This document shows, piece after piece, positions 46,501 to 58,543 of a stretch of DNA of 64,000 bases (the stretch's first letter is position 1; each line of letters begins with the position of its first letter). This DNA comes from Brachionus rotundiformis (lineage: Eukaryota; Rotifera; Eurotatoria; Ploima; Brachionidae): the NCBI GenBank assembly GCA_016802295.1, contig JAESIW010000138.1, positions 2,022,897 through 2,086,896 of the forward strand. Reading direction: 5' to 3'. The position numbers and the translations under genes were made by a program. The notes beneath the pieces are model-generated. The model ran no database searches and was not told where the DNA came from. It saw nothing but the letters and a program-made list of their open reading frames with translations.

Positions 46501-49500
46501 GTTACTTGAGGTATGTAATTATCCGAAGATAACCGGGTACCTTTGGGATATATTCGGCTAAATTGTCTTTTATTATAACTTTGGAAAATAATTAAAACAA
46601 AAAAAAGAGATAAAATTTTTATTAATTAAATACTTGACAAATTCGCATGATTTGTCTTTGTGTAAATTGAAGGCATTTGTTTCCACAAAAGAGAACATTT
46701 CATAGCTTCGATTTTTTCCTTTTTTTTTATCATTAAAATAGATAGTTAGAAAATAGATATTTTTTATACTCTGGGATATTTCGAATGATCTAAAGGTGAC
46801 CGGTTGTAAGTAGTTTACCAATTGAGCCATTTCATTAATGGATACTTCCTGGTTGGCAGACACTTCCTTAGGTCAAAAGTTAGGCAATTAATTTAGCTTT
46901 ACCTAAAGACATAAATTACCGAGATGCCCGATAAATGTGTTCCCACAGGCTTTTTGTACACCTCATCTTCCCTGTCACTGTCAGAGCTATCACTATTGGA
47001 TGCAATACTTTCCATTCGAGGCAGGCGCACTTCTTGAGCTGATTCGACCGAAATTGACTTTTCGAAATTAACCTCTGGATCAGCAGTGCTTTTGCCATTA
47101 CCACAACCATTACATTTAACATTTGTTTGAAGTGCTTTAGAAAAATTATCATTTTTTTAAAATTATCTAATCAATAAATAATTGTACTTTTGGAAATTTT
47201 TTTTCTAAATTTGATCAAAATTTTGTACTTGAGATCTTCTGGAGATGGAAGAGGAACACCAGGCTTGAGCTTAACAGAACAAAGCATGTATTTTTTTTTA
47301 TTTCTGGATTTATTTTTGGAAAATTACTGGATAAGCTGGCAATGGATCAATTAAAAGCTTGTCGCCCAAAATATCCTTTAAATATTTGACCATTTTTTCT
47401 TGCATACGTTTGCCACAGTAGTTTTCAAACGAGAGCAAGACTGGATATGGAGAAGTCTTGAAGGCGGACTCGTTTATGGCGTGAATGGCCTCGTAGAAGA
47501 AAATTTTTGTGCACAAAGTTTTACCATGTGTGATTATGGGCTCATCTGAACTATCGTCCTCGTGGCAATCGAGCTCTATGCACCGGCAGCCACTGAGCAA
47601 CACTTGCCGGTACATTTCGGCATCACTTTTGCCAGTAAACTGGTACCCAGTTAAATAGGTGTTATGGCTCGAGTTTATGAAGTAATGGCTCAATGGTTGG
47701 TTCATGTCATGGTCTTGTAACTCGTACTTTTTTGGATCAATTACCTCATTTTCAAAGTCCATCAAGTAGCGCAGCAGTCCTTCACTGGACAACTTTTCTA
47801 TACATGATATTTAATATTTAACTAATTAAACTATTAATTTATTAGAAATAAAAAACAACTTTTTTTTCTAAATGAGTCATCTATCTCGTATTTTTGGATA
47901 AGTTCGGTGACTTTTTGCGCCGAATAAAATGGATACAAAAGCTCATTAAGACTTGAGTCTCTTTGTTCTTTGTTTAAAAATTGTTCAAATTTTTCTGCAT
48001 TCAAGTATTGTTTTGATTTTGTTGCGCTGCAAAAAAAAATTAATTTTTATTAATTTAATTAAATAATCTTATCTATTTGGTATCTTAAAGACAAAGACAA
48101 AGATAAGTAACAATCACAACATGCATTACTCGCACAACACCCAAATTAGACTTACTCTTTCCAACTGGTTGAATCAAATTTAAAATAGATAAAAGAAAAA
48201 TGTTCAAAATTAATTAATTTTTTTATTTTTTTTGTCTATTTTATTTTAATTTATTTGAAACAAATTTTCTATCTTACTAGTTCAAAAATATGGGATCTAT
48301 GTCTCTGGTTGAGGTTAAAGTGACAAAAAGTTTAAAAAATTTTCCAATTGTAAAATTTTTTTCATCAATTAGATCATTCTTAAGATAAATAAATTAAAAT
48401 GATAATTCGTGATAACTTTTGAAATATTAAAATGGTACCTTTCCGTGCGGAAGGCCCAGAGAGTGGAGTGCAGCGTAGACATTGTTCCTTTCAGCTTCGC
48501 CAGATTTGCCACTAGCCACAAGCGCATCCACAAGACTTAATAGACATTTTTTTTAATCAAAAATAATTTATTAATTAAAATTGTTTTTAAAAAAGTATAC
48601 GTTTTAACCGGAAGTTTGAACTCGTGGCTTCTGCTGTCCATGACAGCCCGACCGTACAAAAGACAGCTTCTAAGCTTTATTAAATTTTCCCAAGGCGATA
48701 AATTTTGCATTCGTTGATTGNNNNNNNNNNNNNNNNNNNNNNNNNNNNNNNNNNNNNNNNNNNNNNNNNNNNNNNNNNNNNNNNNNNNNNNNNNNNNNNN
48801 NNNNNNNNNNNNNNNNNNNNNNNNNNNNNNNNNNNNNNNNNNNNNNNNNNNNNNNNNNNNNNNNNNNNNNNNNNNNNNNNNNNNNNNNNNNNNNNNNNNN
48901 NNNNNNNNNNNNNNNNNNNNNNNNNNNNNNNNNNNNNNNNNNNNNNNNNNNNNNNNNNNNNNNNNNNNNNNNNNNNNNNNNNNNNNNNNNNNNNNNNNNN
49001 NNNNNNNNNNNNNNNNNNNNNNNNNNNNNNNNNNNNNNNNNNNNNNNNNNNNNNNNNNNNNNNNNNNNNNNNNNNNNNNNNNNNNNNNNTTTGCCACTAG
49101 CCACAAGCGCATCCACAAGACTTAATAGACATTTTTTTTAATTAAAAATAATTTATTAATTAAAATTGTTTTTAAAAAAGTATACGTTTTAACCGGAAGT
49201 TTGAATTCGTGGCTTCTGCTGTCCATGACAGCCCGACCGTACAAAAGACAGCTTCTAAGCTTTATTAAATTTTCCCAAGGCGATAAATTTTGCATTCGTT
49301 GATTGTTGATGCATTTTAGCAGATAATTCCTCCATGTCTAATTTACAAAATTAAATTATCTTTTCTTTTTTGTACTAAATGATACAATACCTTGATGATA
49401 TTTGCGGCATTTTCAGCGCCAGATACAAAATTAATTATTTGCACAGTGCAAAAGTCAGGCCCGTAATAAATGGACAGTGTGCGCTCTTGGATAGAGGTGA

Positions 49501-50183
49501 GCGACTTTCCGGCAAAAAACGCCTCTTTGGAATTTTCGTTCTGCAATTAAGATAAAAAAAATTTTCTAATTATACCACAAATTATCTTAATTTAATATGT
49601 TTAGATTTACTTTTGGCACAGAAGCGTATTCGCCTGTCTTGACGTCACGTATGCATGATATTTCCAGAAAATCTGATATCTTTTTTTTTAATTAACAAAT
49701 TAAATAATTACAAATTAGAAAAGATTAAATTTTAAATTTTTAATTTTTATTTATTTTTTGATAAAATTGATAATTTTTAATCAAATTATTCCTCTAATTA
49801 CTAGTACTGTTAAGGTAGGATAAAATATCTTTATCAGCTTAAATGATGTCAAAATAATCATCTAAATTACCAACTGTCAAACAAAGCTTGGTTTACCTGT
49901 CACTCATATCATAATTTCAAAAATAGATACCTTGTTAAAATCGCGCCAGTAGATGATAAAGCCCTTGGGATCTGTCCGCAGTGTCACAAACACTGGTTTG
50001 GCCTTTTCACTGGAACTACTCGGCTAAACACGGACAAAAAAATTATTCGAAATTAATTATTAAAATTTTAATTATTAAAATTACTTCAGCCCATTTAAGA
50101 AAAGTGTTGTTTTCGAGCATAATTGGCAAGGGGTTCTCGAGCTTAAGCCTAGTCGAAAACATAAAAGTTTGCGCTAATGCCAT
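43577..50183 (-). CDS. PLCB: Phospholipase C beta (about 23 exons)
   Basis: N-terminal exons: 50183-50085, 50023-49931, 49679-49611, 49540-49391 (PH domain, IYYGPDFCTVQIINFVSGAE) and 49337-49186; then 48535-48439, 48378-48278, 48026-47860 (EF-hand region). X domain 47797-47328 has the catalytic FINSSHNTYL and CIELDC, IITHGKT and PVLLSFENYCG. Acidic X-Y linker 47269-47188 and 47134-46920. Y domain 46866-46409 (NYLQPVTFRSFEIS, RIYPKGTRLSSDNYIPQ). C2 domain exons 46351-45705. Exon 45656-45565 leads to a long coiled coil (45055-43577) typical of PLC-beta, which binds G-alpha-q and membranes. It hydrolyses PIP2 to IP3 and DAG. Length is about 1,250-1,300 residues. Odd points: a GC-AG intron at 46352-46408 and an assembly gap between exons 5 and 6. 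Confidence 0.9.
48505..48720. repeat. Left copy of sequence flanking the assembly gap
   Basis: These 216 bases recur at 49090-49305 with only two differences (C/T near 48556 and 48617). The copy contains part of PLC-beta exon 6 and most of exon 5. Taken literally, exon 5 would be present twice; an unmerged second haplotype is more likely. Confidence 0.85.
48721..49089. other. Assembly gap (369 N)
   Basis: An unbroken run of N inside PLC-beta, bounded exactly by the two ends of a 216-base near-identical repeat. Confidence 0.99.
49090..49305. repeat. Right copy of sequence flanking the assembly gap
   Basis: Near-identical to 48505-48720. It continues into the intact upstream part of exon 5 (49306-49337), so this is the copy used in the gene model for exon 5; exon 6 is complete only at the left copy. 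Confidence 0.85.
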
Positions 50184-52160
50184 TGCATTTAAATCGATAA
50201 ATTATTAAATTGTTTCGATATATATATATAGATATAGTTGGTTTTATTTTATTTTATTTTTCTACAACTATTTAATTATATCTCATAATAATTATATTTA
50301 CATAACATTTTGTATAAAACTTATTATCTATTTCAAAAATAAATTCTAAATGAAAAAAAAGTGAAATTTTTTAAACAAAAATATTTTGTAGATAAACATA
50401 GAGTACTTTATGCACAAACTTGCCATATACAGCCAAGCATTTATCTGCTCTTTATGGACATGATCAAAGATAATTACTTTGGAGTTAATTTTTGCTGCCA
50501 AAAAAAGCAATGAATAAATTATTGATCTAAATTAATGAAAATAAGCAAAGGCATAAACTTCCTATCCAGGTTCGAAAGAATTGATCGCTTCTGGATCCTC
50601 GAAAGGACGCCCGTATACTCTTTACTCACAGATAAACTTAATTACTTATTGCTAATTCAGACCTACCAGATCCTGTCTAATCGAATAGACTTTAATAAAC
50701 TGCATATTTTTTTGTTTTATTTAGAAAATATAATTAATGATTCTAGTGATTCACTAGTTCCCTGGCTCGGTCCTTAGCTAAAATTTATCTATTCTTATTT
50801 TAATGATTCGTTTCGATTTAAAGTTATTAAATGAGAAAAAAATCACTACTTCGGCAAGCTTTGATTGAAAATTTGAAAAAAAAATTATAATTTTAAAGGT
50901 ATGATATTTGATATTATGTAGAAATTTGCACACTTTTATTAAATTATTTTTTAAAAAAGAAAAAGAAAAACAAAATTAGAATTTTTATTTAATGATAAGA
51001 GACAGAGTATTTTTTATTTTTTTTTCCACAAAGTCAGATAAGTAAATGGAAGTGAACACAAAGAGAAATTTTAATTAATCAAAATTAAAGACTCCAGGTC
51101 GAATAGCGTCAATTGGTGAATGCATTTTTCAATTAATAAAATTGCCTAATTAGTTTTGTTAGATTTTAATAAATCATTCTTAAGTAAAAAATCTAATAAA
51201 AACAAATTAAGTTTGCTTCAAAATTTAATAATTTGAACAGTTTTTTGCTGTGTTCATATTTTAAAATTAGATAAAGACTCTCTGGTAAAATTTATTGACA
51301 CAAATGAAAATTAAAAGCTGAGCCAATATGCTCCAAAAATAAATAATTTGCATGAATAAACTAAGATAAAAAGCGAATTAGAAATACAATTATGGAAATT
51401 ATCTTCTAGATGTTTAAAATTCTATAGATAATCATTCAGCACTTGTTCACTCTCTCACTCACTCTCTCGGCTTAGTCGGCTTGATTAATTTTTAAACCTA
51501 TTAATCAAATTTTTAGAATAAAAATTAAAATAAAATTAGTTTAAATTAATTGAACTAGACTTAAATTAAAAGCAATTAAAACAAAAAAAAATGTAGCTTA
51601 TAATTAAAGTTTTGAAATGAGCAATTAAAAGAGCAATTATTTAATTTTAATTTTAAATAAATCAGTCAAACCGCCACCGGAATAGCTATTTGGATATGAT
51701 AATTGTTTGTTTATTAGAGCTAAAAGTTTTTTTAGTTTTTTTTAGTTTTTTCTTGGCAAATTGTTTTCCAATTCAAGTTGTGCAAGGAACTCCTCGAGTA
51801 ATTCAATTAATTAAATAAAAATGAAATGAAAAAATTATAAATTAGTTTCCAATGTCATATAAACTGATAAATAAAATAATTGAATTTTTGTTTTTGATGC
51901 TGCTGTTTTGTCAAACAATGGCACATAAATCAATTTTTTACGATAAAACAAAAATGCTTCAGCTTTGATTGTATTTTTTATTTTTGATAAAAATTTAAAA
52001 CCCTATTATAAAATTTTAAAAATAAATCATTACTAATCTGTGTAAAAAAAAATAAATGTCAAATAGAAGTTTTATATAAATGTTTTGGAACTTATTTTGG
52101 AAACGAAAATAAAGTAAAATATATTTGAACAATAAAAACATCTACCAAATTATCACACCA
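50184..52160. other. Divergent intergenic region
   Basis: About 2 kb between PLC-beta (minus) and SLC5 copy 2 (plus). An 80-codon frame at 50535-50777 is the only coding-like stretch; I could not link it to any family. Otherwise AT-rich, with short (TA)n near 50218. Confidence 0.5.
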
Positions 52161-54532
52161 ATGCAGAATCTTGACTACATAATTTTTATCCTAATGTTGT
52201 GCATATCGACCGGCATTGGAATATTTTTTGGTTGCTTTGGCAAAAGAATGCAGGCAAATAGCATTTTTTTGGGCGACAGATCGATGGGTTCGATCCCAAT
52301 ATCGATGAGTTTGTTTGCCAGTTTCATATCCAGTGCGACTATTCTTGGTACACCTTTGGAGGTATATAACAACAGCATTATGTTCCTATGGAGCATAGTA
52401 GGGTTTGCCATTTGCTGCACAATTGCTAGTCAAGTGTTCATTCCTCTCTACATCCGACTCGGCTTCACATCCGCCTACGAGGTTGGCCAAAATTAAAAAA
52501 ATAAAAATTGATAAATGTTTTTATTCAAATTTAAAAGTATTTTGAAAAACGTTTTGATAAAAAAGTAAAATATCTAGCAATAGCTATTTTTATTACTCAA
52601 ACAGTAAGTTATCTATCTAAAAATAAAATACTCAATTATTTAATCAAATTAATTTGTGTAGTTGTTGTATTTGTCTTTTGTGCTCTATGGTCCAGCGGTG
52701 GCCATAAATACCGCCACTAAAATGAATCTATGGGTTTTGGTAATTACCATCGGAATAGTGTCTACATTTTACACCACTGTGGTACTTAATTGGTTAAATA
52801 GATAAATTTAAATGCCATTTATTTTTAAATTTTCTTCTTCACTCTCTCATTTCACTTACAAGGCACCTAGATTTTTTATTAAAGAATATTTTGATAATAA
52901 AAATATTAACTGATCATTTATTTGATGGCTTAAAGGGCGGAATGGTGACTGTGATGTGGACAGATGTCTTTCAAGTACTAGTTATAGGCTTCGGGTTGGT
53001 GCTCATATCAGCAGTAGGTCTAAATAAATCAGGTGGTCTAAACCGAGTAGCTGAAACCAGTTTTCTCTACAATCGATTTGAACTTTTCAAGTTAGATTCA
53101 TTAATTTTTAAAGGGAAACATTTATTTAATAAACTTAAAAGCTTGGACATCAAGCCAAGTAGCCGACACACTTTTTGGAGCTTAACATTAGGCTATGCTT
53201 TTCAATGGTTAGGCATATTTGGCGCCAATCAGACCCAAATACAACGATACATGTGCGCATCGTCACTCAGAGTTGCCAAAAGGTAGCATCTCAGTACCAA
53301 AAGATAAAATTATCTATTCTTATTTTTTTTTTTTAAAGAGCAGTTTATTTAAATGTAGTTATTTATTCATTTGTAGTTGTAGTTTTATTCCTAATTGGAA
53401 TGAACATATTTGCCGCATATAATGGATGTGATTTTTCACACAGTAAAGAAGGTGAAAAGGTAGTTTAAATTTGGTAAAAATGTTTATTCATTTAATGGTT
53501 AAATAAAAACTAAAAGTTGTTTCCAGAGTTTGTAATTAATGAAATGTCAGACATAAATGGAATAGCAGGTGTCTTTTTGGCTTTGCTTTATGCAGCTTCG
53601 TTGAGGTTTTTAACTTAGAGAAAAATTTTAGAATTAAATATTTTTACCAAAGCTCGATTAGCAGTGGTTTGAACAGCTTGACAGCTGTGACTTTGGAAAG
53701 TGTGCTGAAAGATTTTTTCAAAATTGAATTAGATGACAGCAAAAGTACCAGGATATCCATGTTATTGTGCATTATATACGGCATACTAATTATTTCATTA
53801 ACTTATATACCACATTTGCTTAAGAATACTCTACAGGTAAATTAATTATTTTATTTTTAAGAATTTGAGATTTTTTTTGTCATATTTACAAAGGCTGTTC
53901 TTTCATTATTCAGGTAACTTAATAAGAAAAATGTAAATTATCACATTTGATATCAAATTAGATTTTTAAAATAATTTATCTTTTATTAATTTTGCCAAAT
54001 CTTTTATAAAGTTAAATTATTAATTTAAAAGTATAACATGTGGTCCTATTCTGGGCATGTTCATAATGGGATTTTTTATTCCATTTACAAACAATAATGG
54101 CGCCTTTTTCGGTGGTCTATTGAGCTTTATATTTTTGGTCTTTGTTTACATAGATTTTTATGTCACTCAGCCAAACTTGACCAAAAACGAATTCAACCAA
54201 AGCTGTAGCTATACGGTTGAGAATCAAACACTTAAGAAAAACACCATTTTGAATGTAACCTATGAATGGTACGGCTTTGTGGCTGTGTTGATTGTCGTCT
54301 TTTTTGGAACTGTTATCAGTTTCTTGACCAGTAATTACTAAAAAAATGTCTTTTTTTTTTTAATTTTTATTTATTTATAGAGCCGATTAAATTGAGTCAG
54401 GTTCACAGAGATTACATCCATCCAAAGTCTTTTGTTTTGTATACACGAATGTGCAATAAATTCAGACTTGGTATTCTCGGCTTCAATCAATGCCAACAAA
54501 TTGATGAAAATTTAAAAAAATCAATTGTATAA
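52161..54532 (+). CDS. Sodium-coupled transporter, SLC5 (SMCT/SMVT-like), copy 2
   Basis: Eleven exons: 52161-52481, 52538-52603, 52662-52781, 52936-53090, 53142-53282, 53339-53459, 53529-53605, 53653-53836, 53894-53913, 54032-54330, 54381-54532; total 551 residues. The start is set by alignment with copy 1 (MQNLDYIIFILM); the frame upstream lacks an ATG. Key blocks: SMSLFASFISSATILGTP, MVTVMWTDVFQVLVIGFGL, SSRHTFWSLTLGYAFQWLGI, GANQTQIQRYMCASSLR, SSISSGLNSLTAVTLESVL, CGPILGMFIMGFF. Exons 2-4 have exactly the same lengths as in copy 1 (66, 120, 155 bases). Exon 9 is only 20 bases (encoding AVLSLF). Likely a sodium symporter of small organic anions; substrate unknown. Confidence 0.87.
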
Positions 54533-55596
54533 GTTTAATTAATTTTTAAAAAAAGTTCGTTGCTTTCAGCACATGATTATAATTTGATTATAGTATTAGT
54601 TGTATTTAGTGGTTTAAATAAACAATAATATAATGATATTTAAATTCACTCTAAATCCCAATTTAATTGAAAATTGATAATTACCAATCTTGAAGACAGA
54701 TCCGGTTTTTTAAAAGTTTTCACCAAATGGAAACAAAACATCAAACAATTATCTGGTAAAATTAATACCAATTAAATTAACACCAATTTTTAAAAATAAA
54801 TAATTGACTAAATTAAATTTAAAGCAATTTATAAAATTTAATTCTATTTTATAGTTTATTAAAATCTTTTGGCAAAAAAATCCTGTGGTCTTAATTTCGG
54901 TTTATTTGCCAAAAAGCATAACTCTTTTCAGCCAAACTTGTCCAAGTGAAAAAAAAATTTTTTTCTTTTTTTTTTTTAATATTTATAAATCAATAAATAT
55001 TATCTAATATTTTAATTTTTATTTGCTAAATAAAATCTTCAAAATGTGAGCCTACTCTAAAATAAACAAAAGATAAATTTGTTTTAATAAGCTCGAGTCA
55101 AAATCGATTTGACTTGTCTTGTTTGTCAACCGATTCAAGACTATTCACAAAATATGACAAAACCATTGATAGATCTATTGCTTTACAACCACATATTTGT
55201 TTCTGACTGATATTTAATTACCAACAATAAAGTAATAAACCATTTCCAAGTTTGGGCGACATTGCTGCATCTTGTTTGCATTTGTCATAAACACATTTGA
55301 TTGTTATCTCTTTAAGCTTTGCTCATCTGCTCAAGACTCTCACTCGGTTTATAAATATTTGCCAAAATTCAATTAAAATTATTCTAATAAAATTATCCAA
55401 GTTTAAGTGCTTTAATCTTGGTGAAATTATTAGTGAAATGTGATGCCACAAAAGACCCTAAATTCAGCTAACAAACTTTTTCCTCATTAGCTTATCTAAC
55501 TCTTCGAACACGTATTCCAATAATTGCGTCATTAATTTTTCGTTTAAGGCCTGATTCATCAATTGATTAGATTTTAGTGCAAAAAAAGCAACAAAA
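54533..55596. other. AT-rich intergenic
   Basis: About 1.06 kb upstream of the histidine-decarboxylase-like gene. No RNA gene or repeat recognised. Confidence 0.5.
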
Positions 55597-57631
55597 ATGG
55601 ATTCAGATGAATTTAGAACCAAAGGAAAAGAGCTGATCGATTATATAGCCGATTACATGCAAAATATTAAGTATTTATTTCATTAAAAACAGTTTAATAA
55701 TAATAATAACAATTGATAAAAAGATATGAGAGAGTAACGCCGGACGTAGAGCCAGGCTATCTAAAATCACTTTTACCAAAAGAAGCGCCGGTGAAAGCCG
55801 AACAATGGGATTCGATATTTAAGGACTTTGAGACAAAAATTATGCCAGGCATTACTCATTGGCAGCATCCCAGATTCCATGCCTATTTTCCAGCTGGCAA
55901 TTCCTATCCGTCCATTTTGGGCGAAGTATTGTCAGCTGGCCTGGGAATTGTGGGATTTTCATGGGCTTCTAGCCCGTCATGTACCGAATTGGAGACCATT
56001 GTTTTGGACTGGTTGGGCAGAATGATCAGTTTGCCAAAATTTTTGCTACCATTTTCGGATGAGACCGAGAATGGACATCCTTGCCAAAATGGCGAGTCCA
56101 AAGTGGAAAATGAAGACTTGGAAAAAGAGAACGATGATGTGATCATTGAGCCAAAGCCAGTTGGTGGTGGGGTCATCCTTGGATCGGCCAGTGAATGTGT
56201 CTTGGTTGCTCTTCTATCCGCAAGAGGCAATATTCTAAGAAAGCTAAAATCTCAGCATCCTTTTGTAGAAGACGGTGTCCTCTTGTCCAAATTGGTCATG
56301 TACACATCTAAATTGGTATTTGCCTAATAAAAGAAGTTGGCAAAACTTATCTCTTTTTTCTAAAGGCACACTCATGTGTAGAAAAGGCTGGTATGATAGC
56401 TATGGTCAAAATTCGCCTCTTGGACCATGACGAGCATTTTTCTTTGCGTGGTGCCACTGTTGAAAAAGCAATCAAAGATGATAAAAGCAATGGATTAATA
56501 CCTTTTTTTGTATATATATATATATTTATTTATAAAAATAATTTTAATTTTACTAAGAGATAAAAATTATTAATTAAAAAATAAATAGGTTTCTTGCACT
56601 CTGGGCACCACGTCGTGCTGTTCTTTTGATAATTTGGTCGAAGTTGGCAATGTGTGCAAAAGAGAAGAGGTTTATCTACATGTAGATGGAGCTTATGCGG
56701 GCTCTGCTTTGATATGCGAAGAATTTCGCTACTTTTCCACAGGCCTTGAGGTAAAAACCCAAATTAATCATTAAATTAATTAATAAAATTAATTTAAAAG
56801 CTTGTTGATTCATTTAATTTTAATCCAAATAAATGGATGCTGATGAATTTTGACTGCTCATGTTTATGATAAGTTTTGAAATTTTAAACTAAAATTTTTA
56901 TCTAATCGGACTTTTCTTGTAAGGTTAAAGACAAATACATGCTGACCAAAGCATTATCAGTGGACCCTATCTATTTGCGTTACAAAGAAATGGACAAAGC
57001 AATTGATTACAGACACTGGGGCATTGCATTGAGCAGAAGATTTCGCTCGCTCAAAATTTGGTTCACCATTAGGTCTTACGGTGTCGAAGGTCTCCAAAAG
57101 TACATCCGTGAGCATGTTCGTTTGGCAAAATATTTCGCCAAGCTGATCAATGGTGATTCCAGATTTGAGATATTGGGCAAAGTGGCTCTAGGTCTTGTCT
57201 GCTTTAGGCTAAAAGGTCCAAATTCCCTGAGCCAAAACCTTCTCTTTGTTCTAAATGATAGTGGCAAGATTCACATGGTACCGTCAATGCTGGACGACAA
57301 ATACGTGATCCGCTTTTGTGTCAATGCTGAGAATTCAAGCGAACAAGATATGAATGCCGCATGGGACCTGATCAAATCTTATGCGGACCACATAATCAAA
57401 AAGCATGAAGCAGAGTGTCCGCCGATGGCCGAATCGCCTCAACTGCCTGAAATAACTTCCAAAATGAGGCGAATCAGGTTCGGCATCAGCAAAATGGTGT
57501 CAGATCCGAGGATAAATGGTCAAAAAAAGTACCGGCGCACAGCCACCACCATAAGACTATTCAGCGATTCGAGCAAGTATTTGGCTCGAAAGTGCAGCAT
57601 TGTTGAAAAAAGTGATGAAGACCTTGAATAA
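55597..57631 (+). CDS. HDC: Histidine decarboxylase-like PLP enzyme (6 exons)
   Basis: Exons 55597-55670, 55724-56315, 56366-56509, 56589-56750, 56801-56868 and about 56923-57631; 582 residues if one Trp codon spans the last junction. Group II decarboxylase marks: QHPRFHAYFPAGNSYPSILG, FSWASSPSCTELE, AHSCVEKAG (the PLP-stacking His), CTLGTTSCCSFD, HVDGAYAGSA, and NPNKW with the PLP-binding Lys. NPNKW...WVKDKYML resembles the histidine decarboxylase form (NPSKW...WVKDKY) more than the NPHKW of DOPA decarboxylase. After the catalytic core come DYRHWGIALSRRFRSLKIWF and a basic C-terminal tail. It would make histamine (or another amine) in the cytosol. An acidic insert follows LPFSDE. The last intron lacks a GT donor in the right frame, so the gene may be damaged or use an unusual splice site. 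Confidence 0.82.
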
Positions 57632-57955
57632 ATATGAACTTATTATAATAAAGATATATTTTTTTCTATTACTTTTTATTATTTTCTTAATTAATAAGAT
57701 TTTAGCTAGCCAATACATTAACTAAACATGTGATTAATATTTTTCAAATATATCAGGCTTATTTAATATGTTTTATTTTTTCAAATTATATTTTGTGACA
57801 TGATTGTTTAATTAATTAAGGTTAATTTAATGTATAAAATAAAAATTTCCATTGTATTGTATAAATATTTGAAAATAAAAATTTCAAAATTTAAATCAAA
57901 TTTTGTTTAGTAGAATTATTTGATAATTAGCACTAAAGCAGTCAATAAAGTCATT
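57632..57955. other. AT-rich 3' flank
   Basis: Region after the decarboxylase-like gene. A poly(A)-type signal is plausible just after the stop; nothing else seen. Confidence 0.5.
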
Positions 57956-57959
57956 TATA

Positions 57960-58345
57960 GAAGCGTGTTCAGCCAGTTGGTAAAGTAGTGACTTCCAAGT
58001 CGAAGCTTTTATATTTCTTGGTTATTTTATGGTTTCGGTTGCTGTACGAGCTTTTCATACATTCTGAATATGTTTCCAAACTAGGACTGAGCCTTGCCAA
58101 CCATCATTTAATTATGCTAATTGGAAATTTTTCTACGAGTAACTGCAGTTTGAGGAAAATTGGAGCTTGTTTTTCAAGTTGTTAAAACCAATTATGTAAT
58201 GTTTACATTAGTACCCTTGTGCCCGTCTATCCGATCTCCTCGTTAGACGTATTGGAGCAGCTATTTATGCTCCTTTCTAACTTAAACGCTCATGGTTAAG
58301 TTAGTTAATTAAACCAGTGATATCGACAAAGATGTCGCTATATCA
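57960..58345 (+). repeat. Possible tRNA-derived SINE
   Basis: The start (GTTCAGCCAGTTGGTAAAGT, then GACTTCCAAGTCGAAGC) looks like a tRNA D-arm/A box followed by an anticodon-arm-like inverted repeat. No intact acceptor stem or B box is visible. A more GC-rich body follows (CCCGTCTATCCGATCTCC, GTTAGACGTATTGGAGCAGC). This fits a decayed tRNA-derived SINE; it is not a functional tRNA. Confidence 0.4.
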
Positions 58346-58543
58346 CATATTAGGCACATTTTAATCAAATGAAATTATAATTAGTCTTTCAGGATTTGAT
58401 TAAAAAAAATTATTATTTTTTTATTTAAAAAAAAAATTAATTATTTATATGAAATTCAGCTATAATTAAGAAATAATTAAAATTGTAGCCACACAACATC
58501 ATAATTTATTTAATAGATGTAGAAAAATAAAAATACAATTAAA

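Noticed and set aside
48505..49305. Genuine tandem exon duplication in PLC-beta
   Set aside because: The repeat ends exactly at the N run on one side and starts exactly at it on the other, and intron sequence is copied as well; false duplication is simpler.
50535..50777. 80-codon plus-strand frame
   Set aside because: Slightly higher G+C and open, but no recognisable motif, no splice context and not linked to PLC-beta or SLC5. Possibly old transposon debris.
57960..58035. Functional tRNA gene
   Set aside because: No 7-bp acceptor stem or T arm/B box could be found to complete the cloverleaf.
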